DNA of 64,000 nt from Pithys albifrons albifrons. Lineage: Eukaryota > Chordata > Aves > Passeriformes > Thamnophilidae. Below the pieces are notes generated by a model that saw only the letters and a list, made by a program, of their open reading frames with translations, did no database searches and was not told the origin of the DNA. Within the stretch, counting starts at the first letter, position 1, and each line of letters starts with the position of its first letter. The position numbers and the translations under genes were made by a program. Of this stretch, positions 47,501-59,100 are shown piece by piece. The stretch lies in NCBI RefSeq assembly GCF_047495875.1, contig NC_092460.1, forward strand, positions 10,592,520 through 10,656,519. Direction: 5' to 3'.

Positions 47501-50219
47501 AAACTCCGGGGTCACTTATGGGTCTCCTCTGCTTTGGGCAAACAAATTTAACATCCCTTCAGGATTTACACACCAACTTTATGGACATGTTGCTTTAATG
47601 TCTGCAAAGTGCTTTGCAACAGTTTCTAAATTCTGCATTGATATGTACAGAAAGAACTACATAGATAGATTTAAGGTAACAGTTGCTCAGCATTATTGCC
47701 ACATAACTACAGCCTATTTTTACATGCTCTATACTTGGTTTCTATAAACAGATAAGTGTTCAGTATTTGAACATTTTAATGAGCTTCATAAGCCTTTTGT
47801 AATTTCATAAACAAGCATAAGTAACACTTACATGAAGCAGAGTCTCTTCTGAATGTATTTTCTCTTCCTGTTTGGAAAAAAGAAAAAGAGAAAACAAAAG
47901 GAAAAAATATTTTAAAGGAAAAAATGGGTTTAGCAAGATAAGTCAAACATGTTTCAATGTTAACATGCATCATATTTTCAGAATTTCATCAGTATGAGCT
48001 TATACTTGAAGAACATCAAGACAGGGAATGCAGTACTAATGCCAAAACAAGAGCTCATTTTTCATGTTTCATTCTATGTAAAACATCATAAAAGATTTGC
48101 CTATATCCATCCAAAGAGCAGGAAAATTACAGTACAACAGTGAAATAAAAGGTAAATGCCATGCGATCTGAAGCAAAAAATGAAACAAGAAATGAACTTT
48201 TAACTACATTCCAGCTCAGTGACAACCCGGTGGCTCAGCATACAGGTTTGCTCTCCTACGGACAGCTGACCTGCACCAATACCCTGGAGCAGGGCACTCC
48301 TGCAGTGTTTTGGCATGGCACGATTGGTTTTCCATGCCATTGCTCAAGCACTGACTACATTCAGACTCAGTCTGGGCAGCCACGGCAGCAAAGGCATCCT
48401 TCGAGGCTGTGTCAATGCTGAGTGATAGAGAACCACAACAGGAAAACCAGTAACTGCTAAAATGCACAAAGCTTCCCAAGAGGCAATGGGCCTCAACAGT
48501 CACTCTCCTGTGGCCATGGGCCTCCCACCCCACTGCCTGCCCCCCAAAGCTCACTGGCATCTGATTCACATTCCCCTTCCACCCACACAGCTGGTGGGTT
48601 TGGTGGATGCTCCTGAAGCAGGGTTTAGGGCTGCTGTAGATCTAGACACATCAAAAACAATAGAGAGAGACTGATAGAAATACAGAAGATGCTGTAGGAC
48701 ACCAGGTATGGTTTCAGAGTCACAGACTGGCAGCACAGCAGCTCTTCCAACAGCATGCTTTTGGGGAAAAAAAGGACAACAAAGAGTGGCACTATCTTAT
48801 ATCAATATTAGCTACTGTGTAAGCAATTTAAAGGCTACTGCCTAGAGTTTACATGCCTTGGGATGATACTAAGCTCACACAAATCAATTAAATCCATGGC
48901 ACTACAACAGCTGAGGATTCAAGTAAATACACATGTATCGAAGAAATTCAACAAATATTAAATCACTTCATTCTCATCCTCACACCTGTTTTCCAAATGG
49001 CAAGGACCTGGTCCTGCAAGCAGCACCACAAGAGTGGCTTTAGAATAAACCTGAGTTTTGTGTACAGAGTTGTTACTGAAGCAGACTTGGGATTACTTTA
49101 AAAAACATAACCCTGATCCACACTGGTCACGTAAATTAAGTTAGTGATGAAAAGAAGTCAAAGGCACTAATCCTACTGAGTAATCTGTTCAAAGCTTCAC
49201 TTCTTAAATGATCTACAATTTAGTCATATGACCAATCAAATAAGCATTACTTACAAAAGGCTTTAACTACCATGGCTTTCCCTTCCATTTTTATGTGTTC
49301 TAATATGGTTAAATTTAAAAGAAACTAATCAGCATAATCTTTTCAGAGTTGTTTACCAGCATGATTAAAACTCCTGGCAGGGCACCACTGCAGAGACTCC
49401 CCTTACTGGTGGAATTGGCAGCACTGCCACTGAAGCACTGGGGCAATGTCACCCCATTGCGGCCAAACTATGGAGCACTGGAAAACCTTGAAGTGACTAA
49501 ATTAAAATAATAGAGGGTTGCCACTATGTCTTGAGGTGCACTGATGAAAATCCTGGGACTATCACGGCCTGGGAAACATGGTAGCCTGTTGAAAATGCCC
49601 AAGACTCTTTTTGGAAATATCCAGCCCATAAGACCTGGCTGGAAGACACTAGGATACACTAAGAGTGTAAAAAAATCCCTCGCCAAAATATTAGCAATGA
49701 TTAGTTGTAAGGCAAGATCCTCACCGAGCCTTTACAAACAGGACTCTGCTCAGGCACAGGAGGTTTCCCAAGCACTCTGCAGCAAGAGCAAGACAATCTA
49801 CAGTGTCTTCCTAGTTTTCCCGGGCACTGTTGCACCTCTTTGCTGACAGTGTTTAACACCAACTGAAACCTCTTGCCACAGCCACAACACTTCAGCTCTG
49901 ACAGGAAAGCTCCAAGCAACCCAAAAGCTACACATCACTGACTACCAACAAAGAGTTGTACGCCAAATTTAGCTTCTGATTACAGCAAAATAAAACAAAA
50001 CAGAAGTCAGTAGCATTTGAAGGATTCTCAGTTTCTACTGGACTCCAGATCAAGACTCCAAGCAAACAAACCAAACACCCCAGGATTTTGATCTAGCATC
50101 CCCGAGCATGCAACCACCTTTACAGGGCCTCCAGGTATCACGGTACCACCTGCAATCTCCTGCTTTTTTGCGAAGTATGGCAGAAAATAACCCTCATACC
50201 GCACGGTGAAAGAGGCAGG

Positions 50220-50345
50220 TTAATAAATGACAGCCAGAAGCGGCCTTTCCTCTCCGGGCCCAGGGTCGGGGTCCCGCCCCACTCGGGCAGCACCCAGGGA
50301 GTGGTAAAGGTGTCTGTCGCCCTCCAGTGGGAGCTTCCTCAGCAC
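50220..50345. promoter_or_regulatory. Small GC-rich patch in intron 1 with GC-box sequence
   Basis: A roughly 125-bp CpG- and C-rich stretch stands out in an AT-rich intron about 2 kb downstream of the promoter. It contains a GC box on the minus strand (gggccgggacc-like and tggggcgggacc, around 50268-50284). It could be a minor alternative promoter or intronic enhancer. No TATA box or first-exon donor could be assigned, so the call is weak. Confidence 0.25.
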
Positions 50346-52239
50346 AGCCCAAAGCACGAGAGGTGGGAACGGGAAGGATAGAGGTGAAAGGCAAATATAG
50401 ATTAAGAAAAAAAAAAGAATATGCAAAGCAGATAAGAGACAGTTGAGGAGGAAACGCAAAGATACTGTCTCTGAAAGCGCCAAAAATACAGTTTCTAGAG
50501 TCAGTTTAACCAGGGCAACAGAGACATTCTCCATCCACACTTGTGCTTCAGCCTCGACTGAGTCCGGGCGAGGGACACTGTCATGCTGCTGGCTGCCTCA
50601 GCTGCTCACACATTTTGCTTTAAAAAAAAAGCCCAAATAACCTTCAGCAAAACCTTTCTGTAACACTCGTGGCAAAGCAGTCAGCTCTCCCAAATGTGGA
50701 ACCAGAGGTAAACACCCGACTGTCAACAACCATCAGAGTTTTCACCAAAGCCTCTCCCCTCCAAATTCCACCGCAGCAGGTTTTAACGGGCTGATTTACC
50801 CTCAAACCTAAAGCCATAAAATCTAAACCAGTAGCAATTGTTATCTGAGCCCGAAATTACACAGCCGATGACATATGCCCCCATCAGGGCTGCCTCACTG
50901 TTTTGCCAGTCCAAAACTCAAAACATTTTCACATGCAAGCAATAAAAAAAAATTCAGTTACCAAAATAGCACTATGAACGTAACCGGCTCCTCTCGGCAC
51001 ATTTTCTTAATGCCTTTCCCAATACGGTTAAAAACATGGGAACTAACAAAAAATATCCATCTTTACACCTTGGTACAAACTCTGCTGGAATACGTGTAGG
51101 GCTGTATTTCTTCGTATTTTATCTGCATCCTCTCCCACTAAGTTTTTCCTTTTCTTTCTTTTTTTTTTTTATTTCATCTGTGGTTCCCTTTAAATGCAGC
51201 TCTTAGTAAACAGCAGAAATCAGCTTTTACAATTTCTAAATACCGAATTTTGCTACTCTGGGAGCTGCCTAAGGATAACTCAGCTTGTCTTCAGTTTCAT
51301 AAATAACATACTCTGCACATTTCTTCGCCTGGGTGAAATAAATTCTCCCATGTTCTTATATGGAAACCTTGTGCGTCCTCCCACATACCGCCTGGTACAA
51401 TATCAGGCAGCGATGGGCACTCATTATCTTAAAGCCAGAGGGTGAATTATGGATACAAGCTACCTCCAGACGAACCCAAAATTAACATCCCTTCACATCA
51501 CGCTGAGCTCGGTAACCTGCCCTGTGCAGTCCCTGCGTTTTATTTCCAAGCCCCAATAACAACTCTGATTTCAGCATTTTAAGAACCACAAAATAAATGA
51601 AAAACGAGGGGAATAAAAAGGAAAACTAGAGAAATAACAAGAAAGCAACAGCGGTATTACCCACCAGGTAGGCCCATTAGCATCAGCTGTAGCATTGCCT
51701 GTACCAGCCTATTCACTCGAGGTTAGCGCACGGCAGCCAGAGAAAATACAACGGGGAGGGGTGGGAAGGAGAGAGAAAACGGGCAGAAATAGCCGGGGAG
51801 TGCAGCGTGCGCCGTAGATGTGCTGGAGGGCTGCCAGAAAGGGCGAATTGCTGAGAACTGTCGCCAAAAAAAGTTAACGCAAGGTGGGGGGAGGTGTGGG
51901 GTAAATAACCGCTGGGGAGGAAAAACCCCTCCGGGGTAATGGAAGAGCTGAGGAAGAAGGGGCTGAAAGGAGAAGGATGAATTAATAAATGAAACGGGGG
52001 AAGGGAAAGCGCTCCCCGGGGGCACCCCAAACCGAGGCGGACAAAGGGAGGACGATGCCGCCATCACCGGCCCGGCTCGGTTCGGCTCCGCCGGGCGCGG
52101 AGCGGCCGCCCCCTTTGTTCGCCACGGCAGCGAGGGGCGATCCGGGGCGATCCGTGCCGGCCTCGCCGCCGCCAGCCCCGCAGCGGTAGCTGCAGCGGCA
52201 GCCCCGCCGCCCGCCCTCCCGCCCGGGAGGCGCCGGTAC

Positions 52240-52326
52240 CTGTGTCCGCTGGCCGCGGTGCCTGCGCGCCGCTGCGCCCCTGCGGCGGTGCGGCGCGTCC
52301 GGCGAAGCGGTGCGGCGCGACTAGCA
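52240..52326 (-). other. SLC6A6: SLC6A6 exon 1 (5' UTR), 5' end inferred
   Basis: The 3' end is set by the donor ACAG|GTACCG. The 5' end is inferred to lie about 30 bp downstream of the TATA box, giving roughly 85-90 nt. The exon contains no ATG, so no upstream ORF precedes the MATKE start once joined to the 11 nt of UTR in exon 2. Additional or alternative untranslated exons are possible. Confidence 0.6.
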
Positions 52327-52350
52327 GCGCCGAGCAGGAGGAAACGGTAA

Positions 52351-52356
52351 TTTATA
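52351..52356 (-). promoter_or_regulatory. SLC6A6: TATA box (TATAAA) of SLC6A6
   Basis: The minus strand reads gcttataaattacc here, within the CpG island and about 110 bp upstream of the exon 1 donor. The spacing predicts transcription start near 52326. A TATA box inside a CpG island is less common than TATA-less initiation and fits a gene with strongly inducible expression. Confidence 0.65.
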
Positions 52357-52427
52357 AGCGCTTTCTTCCTGACCTCTCGTGTCTGTTGTCTAATGAGGGA
52401 GCTTTGAGCATCACCCATCCTGCTGAG

Positions 52428-52438
52428 TGGAAAAACAC
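52428..52438 (+). promoter_or_regulatory. Tonicity-responsive element (TonE, NFAT5/TonEBP site)
   Basis: TGGAAAAACAC is a perfect match to TGGAAANNYNY. It lies about 72 bp upstream of the TATA box and roughly 100-110 bp upstream of the inferred start, in inverted orientation to the gene. Mammalian TauT promoters are known to be induced by hypertonicity through a TonE in the proximal promoter, so function here is plausible. It has not been demonstrated by this sequence. Confidence 0.6.
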
Positions 52439-52558
52439 CGGCACGGCCTCTTCTTTGCTGGGGAGGGGGGAGCCTAAAGGAAGGGGTGTGGGGGAGGAGG
52501 GGCCATGCCGCAGACACGGCGGCGGAGCCCGGGCTTGGCAGGCGGCCGCGGGGCGGCA

Positions 52559-52581
52559 GGGAGGGGCGGGCGGGTGCGGGG
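52559..52581 (+). promoter_or_regulatory. GC-box cluster and canonical G-quadruplex motif upstream of the SLC6A6 core promoter
   Basis: Five runs of three or more Gs separated by loops of 1-3 nt (GGG-A-GGGG-C-GGG-C-GGG-TGC-GGGG) satisfy the standard intramolecular G-quadruplex pattern. The same bases contain overlapping GGGCGG-type Sp1 sites. Location is about 205-230 bp upstream of the TATA box on the strand opposite to the gene. A looser G-rich tract also occurs at 52460-52502. Confidence 0.6.
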
Positions 52582-53180
52582 CAGCGGCCGCCGCCGCCGG
52601 GGGGGGCCGCCCCGGGCCGCCCGCCCTTCCCCGCGGCTGCCGCGGGCAGCGGGAGCGGGGCCGCCCCACGGGAACCAGCCCGCGTCCCGCGGCGAGGAGG
52701 GAGCGGAGCGAGGGCTCTCAACCGCCGTTCCCCTCTCCATATTTTTTTATTTTCGTACTTTTAAAAAAAACATTATTTTTTATCTTCACACAAAGAGCGC
52801 CCTTCTCGCACTCCAAGCATCCCACGGCGCTGTCACCGGCGCTGCCCGTGCCTGCGCCCGGGCCTTGGCTCTGCTTTTTCGCGGACGCTTTTCTTCCCGG
52901 GGAGCTGGACTCAGGACCCGATGCCGCCTTGCCATGGTTTGGGGGCATTTGGTCTCGGCAGCCGTCTGCCGCTGGAGAAGGTAATACAGGAGCGTGGCCT
53001 GGCAGGTGCCGGGATCTCCCTGCTCTGCTCTGCCGCGTCCCAAAAGCACCGTCCCCGGCAGCGGGCAGTCCCGGTCGCAGCTGGAGAACAAAGTACGGCC
53101 GGGGCGATCGGCAGGGAAAATGAGCAGGGCAACGTTTTGTCTTGCCTTGGGTTTCACAGAACCGAAAGCCGGTGCTTTTC

Positions 53181-56100
53181 CCCCGCAGGCGAACGAGTAT
53201 ATGACTCAAATACATCCTCAATCTCCTACTTGCATCCCCTCTGGTTCTCTTAATGAAAGGGTACAGCAGCACACAGAGTCGCGAGGAATTTTCATATAAC
53301 CCCTGCTGAAGACTTGGTAAGAGCCTCTGTGCTGCAAAATACCGTTTGCATTATGGGAGAAGAGTAGTGGTGAAAAGGAGATTTTTGAGCAATCTGTGTT
53401 TCACAGAAGCCTCGCAGTGCTAACCTTGCACTAGGAACAGCAGAGATGGACCAAAGAAGACAGAACAGTTCCCACGGCTCTGCTCTCCAGGCTTTCCTGG
53501 ATACAAGACGCTACCTTCCTACATCACAAACTAGGAGAGCAGTCACTGGGAGCCCACCTCTGGAGCCCATTGCCTGTGGGTGGGCTTTTAGGGGAACAAA
53601 TTCCATCACAGCAGCCTCCAAGGAGGTCTCTAGAAAAGGCTTATTTCCTTAGCTGATTCTTGCAAAAGCAGCACCCCTTCTGAGCACTCCTTGCTGGCAA
53701 TACAGGGTGCCAAACACACCATGCCATAGTCACACATCCGATTTGCCCTGACTCCAGTGCCTTTGTGATTTTCCAGTATCTGAACTGATTTCCAAAGTGA
53801 GTAGGTTTTTAGCTGAAAAAGAGACAGAGGTATAGGATATATGTAGCCAATTTATGACATATCCCCACTGAGCAGTCTGGTTTAAACTCATAATGATGTA
53901 GTCCATGCTGCCACCTACGTCTTCTGATTCAGCTTTCTTGTGTACTGCAGCTTCGATTCATAGGCATCCTTCAGAAGGCATTTTGTGAGGCTCCATGAGG
54001 GACCACAAACAGAGGCAGCTCTGCCCACACTAGGGAACAAAGCAAAACATTTGTCACTGGTGCAGCCACTTGCTTGGTTGCAGTGAGGATGCCTCGATGC
54101 AGATTAGGAACCAGCAGTCAACAGTGGTGAAGTGTAAGCAGCGGCTGAAGCCTCCTCTGTGAGAAGGATCCTGCCAACACAGCTGTACCAGTGACAGCAG
54201 TGGAATATTTTGCTCAAGTTCTCTAGGGGAATCAAAGCCTGTATTTTGTCTCTGGCTTTCTCTTGTTCTGTTGCTCCTAACTCATTAAAAATTCAGACAC
54301 TTAAAGCACATGGTTGCTCTCTGTGTTTAAAAAACAGTGTTTGGGGTTAAAAACCAACAGCCAAAGCTATTTTGAAGTCAGAGGCGTGTACACAGTACCT
54401 GGAACTAAGTGGAATAATAATAATAATTAGTTCTTTCGTGTCATAAATATGCACATGGCTGTCTGCTATTTCATTATGAGACAGCACAACTTCTGAGAAT
54501 GTGCCTGATGAATATTTGGGGGAACTCTGCCTTCAGCTGCAGCAGCGTATGGCAGCACTAATGCCTTTGGCTCCTCCACTCTCTTATGTAACTGAAATCA
54601 CAAGTTAGAGCCCGAATTACAAAGCATAAGCATGTGTATAATATTAAGCCTACAAATGGTGCTTGAAATTACTATTCTTTCAACATAGGCCTGGTTTTAA
54701 TCTGTTAAAATTTATGCTTCTGCAGATCTATTGACTTCAGTGTGTGCTCATGCCATTCACAGTGCAATCAAGCCTAACCTATTAAAAACCCCACTGTGAA
54801 GACATTAACCCAAATTTAACTAAGACAGTCCAGAATCACTCTGGTTACAGTGAGATGTAGTTCAAATGACTTGTATACCAGACCTCAAATGTATCCAGTA
54901 TTATGATGCTACAGGAAACAGAATACCATACCCCTGGGGCTGCTTTGGTGACCAGCCAGAGTGGCATGTTTTTGCACCCCAGCCCAAGGTACGGGCTAGC
55001 CATCATCTTCCTTTGCATTTTCCCTCTTTCTCAGAGACTATTTTTGCTAGTACCATGCTTATCTGCTTTCTGGAGTTTTAAGGTGTCGGGTGCTGATACA
55101 GCGAGTGCCTCTTGTATCTGTTTAATCCGATAACATAACTCTTTTTTAATCTCCACGTCTGGGTCACAGGGTTTAAAAAAGACACTGGGCCAAATCCCCA
55201 GCTTGGCTACAACATGTGGAAATCTACTGAGATGGCACGAAAGTCAGGAGAGATTCGCTGTATTTGCACTCGGTTAAAGAGGTCTCAAGGGGCAGGGATA
55301 TGAGTGCCAGATTTCACAGATGGATGCCTATTAACACAACAGTATGGCAGAGTTAGGTCAGGTTTATATCAGGTGAGTTGGAGGGAGGGATATCACACCA
55401 GGATCTAAAATATGCTCATCAGCAAATTTTCTTTTGTTTCTAAATTGAAACAGATGTAATATTTCTTCATTTTTCAGGGGAAGATCTTGTTTTCACTGTG
55501 TGGCTGCTAAAGGGAACATGATGTTTCATGTAGTCAAGGCTAAAACAGGGCAATGACAAGGTGGAGGTTTTGCAGGGATTGGGAAGGTTGTACATACAAA
55601 CATTCAAGTTAAAAAGGCAAAATTCACCCAGGCATGGAGACAAATGGATAGCATTGTCTGCAGAGGATTGTATAAGCAAAAATGGGACAAAGATAGTCTG
55701 AATAAGCCCCTTCCATTAATGACTCTCTAGACATGAATTTCCTATACAAAGCTATATGGGGTCAAACCTTTGGGGTTCCCCTGTATAGCAGAGAATCCTG
55801 AACTTGAAAAAGGAAGGCCGATTTTGTAAGGGATTTGCATATCATGGAGTGACCCTGGATTGCAGATTTTAAGCATTACTAAATTGGGGAATAAATTGTG
55901 GCTATTGCTGTTACATACCAGGATATCTCACTAATCCACCCAATCCACTAAGTTGCTGTAGTTTTAGTCTGTGTTTATTTTACATGAAATTATGGCCTGG
56001 ACAGTTAATTTTTCTTGGTTTATCCATGTAAGTCATATATAAATAAAATATCAAACAGAAATCAAAACATAACCTGTGTTTTTGTACACTACCCATTATG

Positions 56101-59100
56101 TGAACCTGCCAGTGATGGAGCCCCACACCCAGTTTACAAGTCAAACACAAAAGCAACTAAAACCCACAGGTCTTGAAAAGTAGCCAATTGGCATTAAATT
56201 CTCTCATTTTAATGCTCTGGGTGGCCTATTTTGCCTATATTTGAGACTGCCCAGCCATTATGGGATTGCCTGCACTGGTCCTTTCCTTACATCAAGGTAA
56301 TTACATATTAACTTGAAGCACTTAGCGAGTCTGAGAGGCTGGAGCTGGTCCTTTCTGAACACCAGTTGAGTTTGGAAATGCCTGCTGCTTTACAGGGGCA
56401 GATTCCTAAAGTGAGAGGCAAACACAGAGGCACCAAACAGCCTGGAACCAAAGTGGTCCCTCTGGCTTTTGAAAAAAGTGAGTGTCTCAAGTTAATTGAC
56501 AGTCAGCTACGTGGAAATAAAAACCTCTCATATATCCAAAGGTTTTCACTGGGATTTTCAAGAGCTCCTGAGCAATTTAAAATCTTTGAAAGGAATGCAC
56601 TATACAATGAAAACTATATGTATTACTAAAGAATGTCTCCAACCTGAAAGCCAGCCAGTTTCATAAAAGTGAGCTAAAAAAGCAATAACAGGTACTCTGT
56701 CTCCTGCTGGGTGCTGTATGTTTTGCATTTTGGAAGTCACTCTGAGGCAATGCTTCTTCACTATTGCTATTGGGAAGAACAGTAAAAGAACTATGCATAA
56801 ATGAGCTTAAAGCAATCTAATTGAAAAAATAAACAATGTGCTTTCATCATCAATTAGCATGTAGTCATTTGGGGTCTAATTTAAAAAAATAGATAAAAAT
56901 TCTGAAAGGATTTTGAAGGACAACTGTTTCCCTTTAAGATTAATGATAAACATACTTGTGTGTTCAAGGGAGAATAGATCCAGTGTTATGTAACAGGATA
57001 AAGAAACCAAATCCTTTTTCCTTAAATTAAAATAACCAGTATGTGTGTGGAGTTTAGTCAATCATCGAAAATTCAGGAAACACATTTTCTTTCACAATTG
57101 CATTCCACATGCTAAAATTGACGTCTCCTAACTTTTAAACAGAATCACAACAATAAAAAAAGTTTTGTTTGTTCTGTTTGACCACATTTTGCCTATAGAG
57201 GATTGTTCCCTAGGGAAAATTCTGTGGCATTTGCCCTGTGCAAAATCCCGATATGTGCTCATCTTTTTATTTTATGTGGAATTAGCAAATCCAGTTATTG
57301 CACTTCCCATTTTTTTATTTTGATCTAAGTACCTAGTACTAGATGTATTCTACCTCATCTTTTTTAATAAATTTTTGCCTGAACTCAGTCTTACATAACA
57401 GTTCGTATAAAATTTTGCAGTGCGTACCTAAATTTGCCAAAAATATGACAAGATCAACATATAATGGATTTTTCTCAAGTTGGCATTATTCTTTGCTGGC
57501 TCAATCATATAAAATATGCTAAAGAAAACACAGAAGAAAATAATTTTCTACCATAGAACCTGCATTTTTCCACTTCTGTATTTTACAAAACCGTACCAGA
57601 AATTCTGCATCAGAATTTGGCACATAAAGTTCCTCTTTATCATGAGTTCACTTTTCCAAAAAAAAGGGAAATGATAGTTTTAATTACTACAATATAAGCC
57701 CCCAAAAGGCTAAGTCTCTGAATGCACTCACTGGAAAAAAAAAGTTATCTTGTTGGATCTAATTCTGGAGTCATTATTTGACACAATGCATTACAGTTGG
57801 AATTTACTTAGGAAGGCACTGCTGAGTTCAGGTGATGTTCACTCGTGCATGAAAGAAGTGCATATGTGCTTTGCTGAACTACTCGTTACTTCTGTGTGTG
57901 GATGAAAGGAAGTGCTGCTTTATGTTGGCACATCCTTGCACATGTCCATATAATGTTTTCAGTCCTGAAAGCAAAGCTTCAAGTCTGGGCAGTTTAAGTG
58001 ATGTTCCCTCAGTGAACTAAGTCCTCTGTTAGACCTACTCCAGTAGCATAAAGTGTGCTTGGAGATGATGCCCATGTTGAATATGCCTCTTTCCCTGCTA
58101 ATTACATACCCTCCATGCTCCAGCTAAGTATTCTGTTACTGCATGTCTTGCAGAGCTTTCCGTGCAGAACAGAACAGCTCCTGCAAAGTCAAAATGGTTA
58201 CACAGGTGCTGCAAAGGTGATATGAAAGCTGGGAAGCCATAGGAGATGCATAGGCTGGGAGATGGGGAAGAAGTCAAGGTAGACCCACTTTGAAATCAAT
58301 AAAAGGGCAGCAGAGTCTGAGACTGCCATGCAGAACCACTTCTATTTCCATTTGGAGCTAGTCTTTGAACTGAGTAGGCTTGGAGCGACCACATCCCAGG
58401 TGACAGTGGGCATCACAGTGGAAAATAGTCCAAAAATTATGGTGATGAACTTACTGAGGCCATTGAGCCCTCTCGACTTATGCGATGGATCCAGAAAAAC
58501 TGATGGATTAAACTCACCAAAAAGGAAGAAGGGTGATCTCTTGAGTGAATTCATACATGCTCATATTTCTTTCTATTTGCTTATGGGTCCCTCTGCTCTC
58601 TTCCTTCACAAAATGATGGTGAAACAGTTATGAGGAGTTTATAAAAATGATTTTAAATTACCTAGTTTATTCTGACAAATTACATTGGTAGGTGTAGGCA
58701 AACAGTAAGGGAAAATATTGTAAGAAACAAAACCATTCCCAAATGCATATTTGTACGAGTTCAGACAGATTGAATTTCTAGCTAGGTGAATTAATGCACT
58801 GCAAGCAGGGAAAGAGCTTCAAATGAGTGTCTAGAAAAAATAAGAAATTTCAAATGAACCCTGCAAGCTATCCAGTAACTGCTCATCCAGTTACATGATT
58901 TTAATTAACAGAACTGGAAAGCAAACATATAATATAAACTTAAAAACACAGTGCTTTGGTTTTCCGGACGACCAGTCCAAATGCAAAACAAATTGCTTGC
59001 ATCTGGTGGCAAGAGGCAGAGCCAGCACTGGGAGTGTCACTTTTACCCAGCCAAGTGACACAGCAGCATCTGCAGTGCTACCCACATATGGCGGCTCCGA

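Larger units (their letters stand above)
28671..52239 (-). other. SLC6A6: SLC6A6 intron 1 (23.6 kb, in the 5' UTR)
   Basis: Runs from the inferred donor GACACAG|GTACCG (52240/52239) to the acceptor before the ATG exon. Contents I can support: CR1-type LINE fragments at 40031-40241 and 44280-44505; an ancient repeat-like motif at 34050-34112; an unclassified block at 31590-32460; conserved-element-like AT-rich blocks near 33990-34330 and 36080-36330; a small GC-rich patch at 50220-50345; a 13-bp direct duplication at 43043-43068; and a 7-bp hairpin at 47104-47123. I found no coding exon nested in it, but extra untranslated exons cannot be excluded. Confidence 0.7.
1866..52326 (-). other. SLC6A6: SLC6A6 taurine transporter gene (whole transcription unit, promoter to stop codon)
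   Basis: Encodes the Na+/Cl--dependent taurine and beta-alanine transporter TauT, a 12-helix SLC6 plasma-membrane protein that loads cells with taurine as an organic osmolyte. One inferred non-coding exon plus 13 coding exons; coding lengths in order are 229, 135, 235, 133, 135, 104, 125, 113, 138, 103, 101, 171 and 141 nt, summing to 1863 nt (620 codons plus stop). That matches the mammalian length and all phases are consistent. The N-terminus begins [16 protein letters not shown] and the C-terminus ends KPTHIIVETMM, both of which I recognise as TauT rather than the GABA, betaine or creatine paralogues. The residues reported to line the taurine site (Gly57, Phe58, Leu306, Glu406) are all present. 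No frameshift or premature stop was seen, so the gene looks intact. The cDNA 5' end is inferred from the TATA box and a splice donor, not observed. Confidence 0.95.
51900..53180. promoter_or_regulatory. SLC6A6: CpG island over the SLC6A6 promoter
   Basis: CG dinucleotides and GC content rise sharply here, most strongly 52040-52720, against AT-rich flanks. It covers the inferred first exon, the core promoter and about 800 bp upstream. Long open frames on both strands inside it (for example 51723-52721 minus and 52242-53123 plus) result from scarce stop codons in GC-rich DNA and show no recognisable domain. Confidence 0.9.

Noticed and set aside
51723..52721. 332-codon minus-strand open frame through the CpG island
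   Set aside because: It crosses the inferred exon 1 donor, the TATA box and upstream promoter, is low-complexity Ala/Arg/Pro/Gly, and has no domain I recognise. Long stop-free stretches are expected in such GC-rich DNA.
52242..53123. 293-codon plus-strand open frame (and a 159-codon frame at 52505-52984) suggesting a divergent gene
   Set aside because: Composition mirrors the CpG island, with no domain, and it overlaps antisense to the promoter. A divergent non-coding transcript is possible but not supported by any clear exon pattern.
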